Made by a program: the position numbers and the translations under genes
Part shown: positions 5,509 to 6,530 of the stretch, in pieces
Position numbering within the stretch: position 1 is the stretch's first letter
Layout of the letters: every line of letters starts with the position of its first letter
The notes under the pieces: generated by a model
Told to the model about the DNA's origin: nothing
Database searches by the model: none
The model's input: the letters and a program-made list of their open reading frames with translations, nothing else
Assembly: GCA_002841655.1 (NCBI GenBank)
Contig: PHAH01000049.1
Coordinates: 1-6,530 of the forward strand
Length of the DNA stretch: 6,530 nt
Source of the DNA: Candidatus Falkowbacteria bacterium HGW-Falkowbacteria-2
GTDB taxonomy: Bacteria; Patescibacteriota; Patescibacteriia; Patescibacteriales; UBA12465
Direction: 5' to 3'

Positions 5509-6530
5509 TTAGAAAGATGATGTTAACAGATAATGTAGATACACTTGAAGAGGTGCGGTAAAGATTGAAACCGTAATTTGCAACTTGATCAAGATATTTT
5601 GAGAAGGTCCCGCAACATCTTTAGTAGTGTCACCAATTACGTCGCCATCAATTAAGGATTTGTATTCAGCTGAATGTTTGTCGCGATCTGGCTTTGCCTC
5701 ATAAAGCTTTTTCGAATTATCCCAGGCTCCACCAGCATTTGACATTACAATTGCTTCAATAAATCCGCTGGCTAAGGCCGAAAGCAGATAAGCCAGAATT
5801 CCGGCAGGTCCAAGCACGATACCGATTCCAACTGGTAGCCCAACTGCAAATATTGCTGGTCCAATTGAATTCTTTTGAGCAGCTCTCGTGGCGAGATCAA
5901 CACATTTGTCATAATCAGGTTCATTCTCACCTCTAAAAATACCCAAATCCCTGATTTGACGCTTAATTTCATCCATCATCACCTTTGTTGTTGCGGGAAC
6001 GCTCTTAAAGAACTTTGCCGAAAACAAATGCGGAGAGGCGGCGCCAACCAGAATACCAGTAAGTACTTCGATGTTAAAGAGACTGTAATCAATCTCTGTG
6101 CTAAAGCCAAAATCTAATAGAGCCTTGTTAATAGCCCCCCTAAAAGCGTAGGCTAACACAATTGCGGTTAATACGCCAGAAATAATGGCGATACCTTTAA
6201 CCATTGCTGCCATTGTGTTTCCGAGTGAATCCATCTTATTCATTGCATCCAACCTTACTCCATTAATACCAGACATTGTTAGGTTTCCTTGGGCCATATC
6301 AGAAATTGCGCCCTGTGCATCTAAAGCTAAAATGATTGGTAAAATAGATAAGACTGCGACGGCACCAATACTAGTTCCATAAACTCCATATTCAGGACTG
6401 ATCATTCCACCGCTAACCCAGTATATTAAATAGACTGAGGCAGCAATTAAAATGGTTGCCTGAAAAGCGCTTATTTTACCAATATAGAGACCACCGAGCA
6501 CAACTGATGCAGTACCCTCTTTGGCACTTT
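5509..6530 (-). CDS. hppA: Membrane-bound ion-pumping pyrophosphatase, C-terminal half (N-terminus outside window)
   Basis: The frame is open through the right edge; 339 residues are visible of a family usually near 650-800, so the N-terminal half with the main PPi-binding loops is missing, and the GTG at 6501 is internal. The family couples PPi hydrolysis to H+ or Na+ export across the membrane. Clear signatures are NAGGAWDN (near 5715-5740) and the GD-x2-GD-x2-KD-x2-GPS-x-NILIKL block (5584-5646), with all acidic residues and the lysine present. Several hydrophobic helices are visible. GNTMAAMVKG (6193-6222) has Ala at the position where K+-independent members carry Lys, pointing to the K+-dependent class. 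Two usually near-invariant stretches are altered: GPISDNAGG is GAISDMAQG (6286-6312), and the AIGSA after KGF is AIISG. Pumped ion unknown. It is the first visible gene of a two-gene operon with the small membrane protein. Confidence 0.95.
   Translation of the reverse strand, partial: SAKEGTASVVLGGLYIGKISAFQATILIAASVYLIYWVSGGMISPEYGVYGTSIGAVAVLSILPIILALDAQGAISDMAQGNLTMSGINGVRLDAMNKMDSLGNTMAAMVKGIAIISGVLTAIVLAYAFRGAINKALLDFGFSTEIDYSLFNIEVLTGILVGAASPHLFSAKFFKSVPATTKVMMDEIKRQIRDLGIFRGENEPDYDKCVDLATRAAQKNSIGPAIFAVGLPVGIGIVLGPAGILAYLLSALASGFIEAIVMSNAGGAWDNSKKLYEAKPDRDKHSAEYKSLIDGDVIGDTTKDVAGPSQNILIKLQITVSIFTAPLQVYLHYLLTSSF

Noticed and set aside
5772..6382. Three short ORFs within the pyrophosphatase gene
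   Set aside because: All overlap conserved pyrophosphatase sequence and have no features of their own.
6499..6501. GTG as the start codon of the pyrophosphatase
   Set aside because: The frame continues to the right edge with family-like sequence, and half of the protein is missing, so this is an internal valine.

Overview
The window reads as a stretch of a Candidate Phyla Radiation (Patescibacteria, Parcubacteria-like) chromosome. This rests on four things: short, fairly AT-rich intergenic regions; a lone PemK/MazF-like protein with the N-terminal extension I associate with that group; several membrane or envelope proteins of unknown family; and start codons without Shine-Dalgarno sequences. 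No 16S rRNA or other marker gene is present, so the placement is an inference. Stops TAA, TAG and TGA are all used, in line with the standard bacterial code.

Layout, left to right. (1) Bases 1-1206, plus strand: the 3' part of a gene for a single-pass membrane protein with a LysM-like extracellular segment, closed by a strong terminator. (2) Bases 1274-1671: a 63-residue minus-strand ORF with a possible extended -10 promoter, then a non-coding stretch holding one copy of a dispersed 29-nt repeat, a small hairpin and a minus-strand terminator. (3) Bases 1672-3964, minus: a 742-residue Wzy/WaaL-type polymerase or ligase fused to a TPR tail, with its own good promoter. (4) Bases 3968-4463: an orphan PemK/MazF-like gene on the minus strand. 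Facing it is a near-consensus plus-strand promoter that can only drive a ~60-nt RNA of two hairpins ending in a terminator, a candidate new small RNA. The second copy of the 29-nt repeat follows directly. (5) Bases 4551-5084: a Nudix hydrolase with its own promoter, a very short leader and a terminator. (6) Bases 5096-6530, minus: the C-terminal half of a membrane-bound pyrophosphatase, followed after 12 nt by a small polytopic membrane protein, ending in a strong terminator.

Most genes look like independent transcription units with their own promoter or terminator. The only clear operon is the pyrophosphatase with its small membrane partner. A loose common theme is the cell envelope: LysM-like protein, glycan polymerase or ligase, ion-pumping pyrophosphatase and small membrane protein. 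The Nudix hydrolase and PemK-like protein are accessory nucleotide and RNA enzymes. The most notable points are the putative small RNA whose promoter overlaps that of the orphan toxin-like gene, and the pyrophosphatase, in which normally conserved motifs are altered while others are intact.
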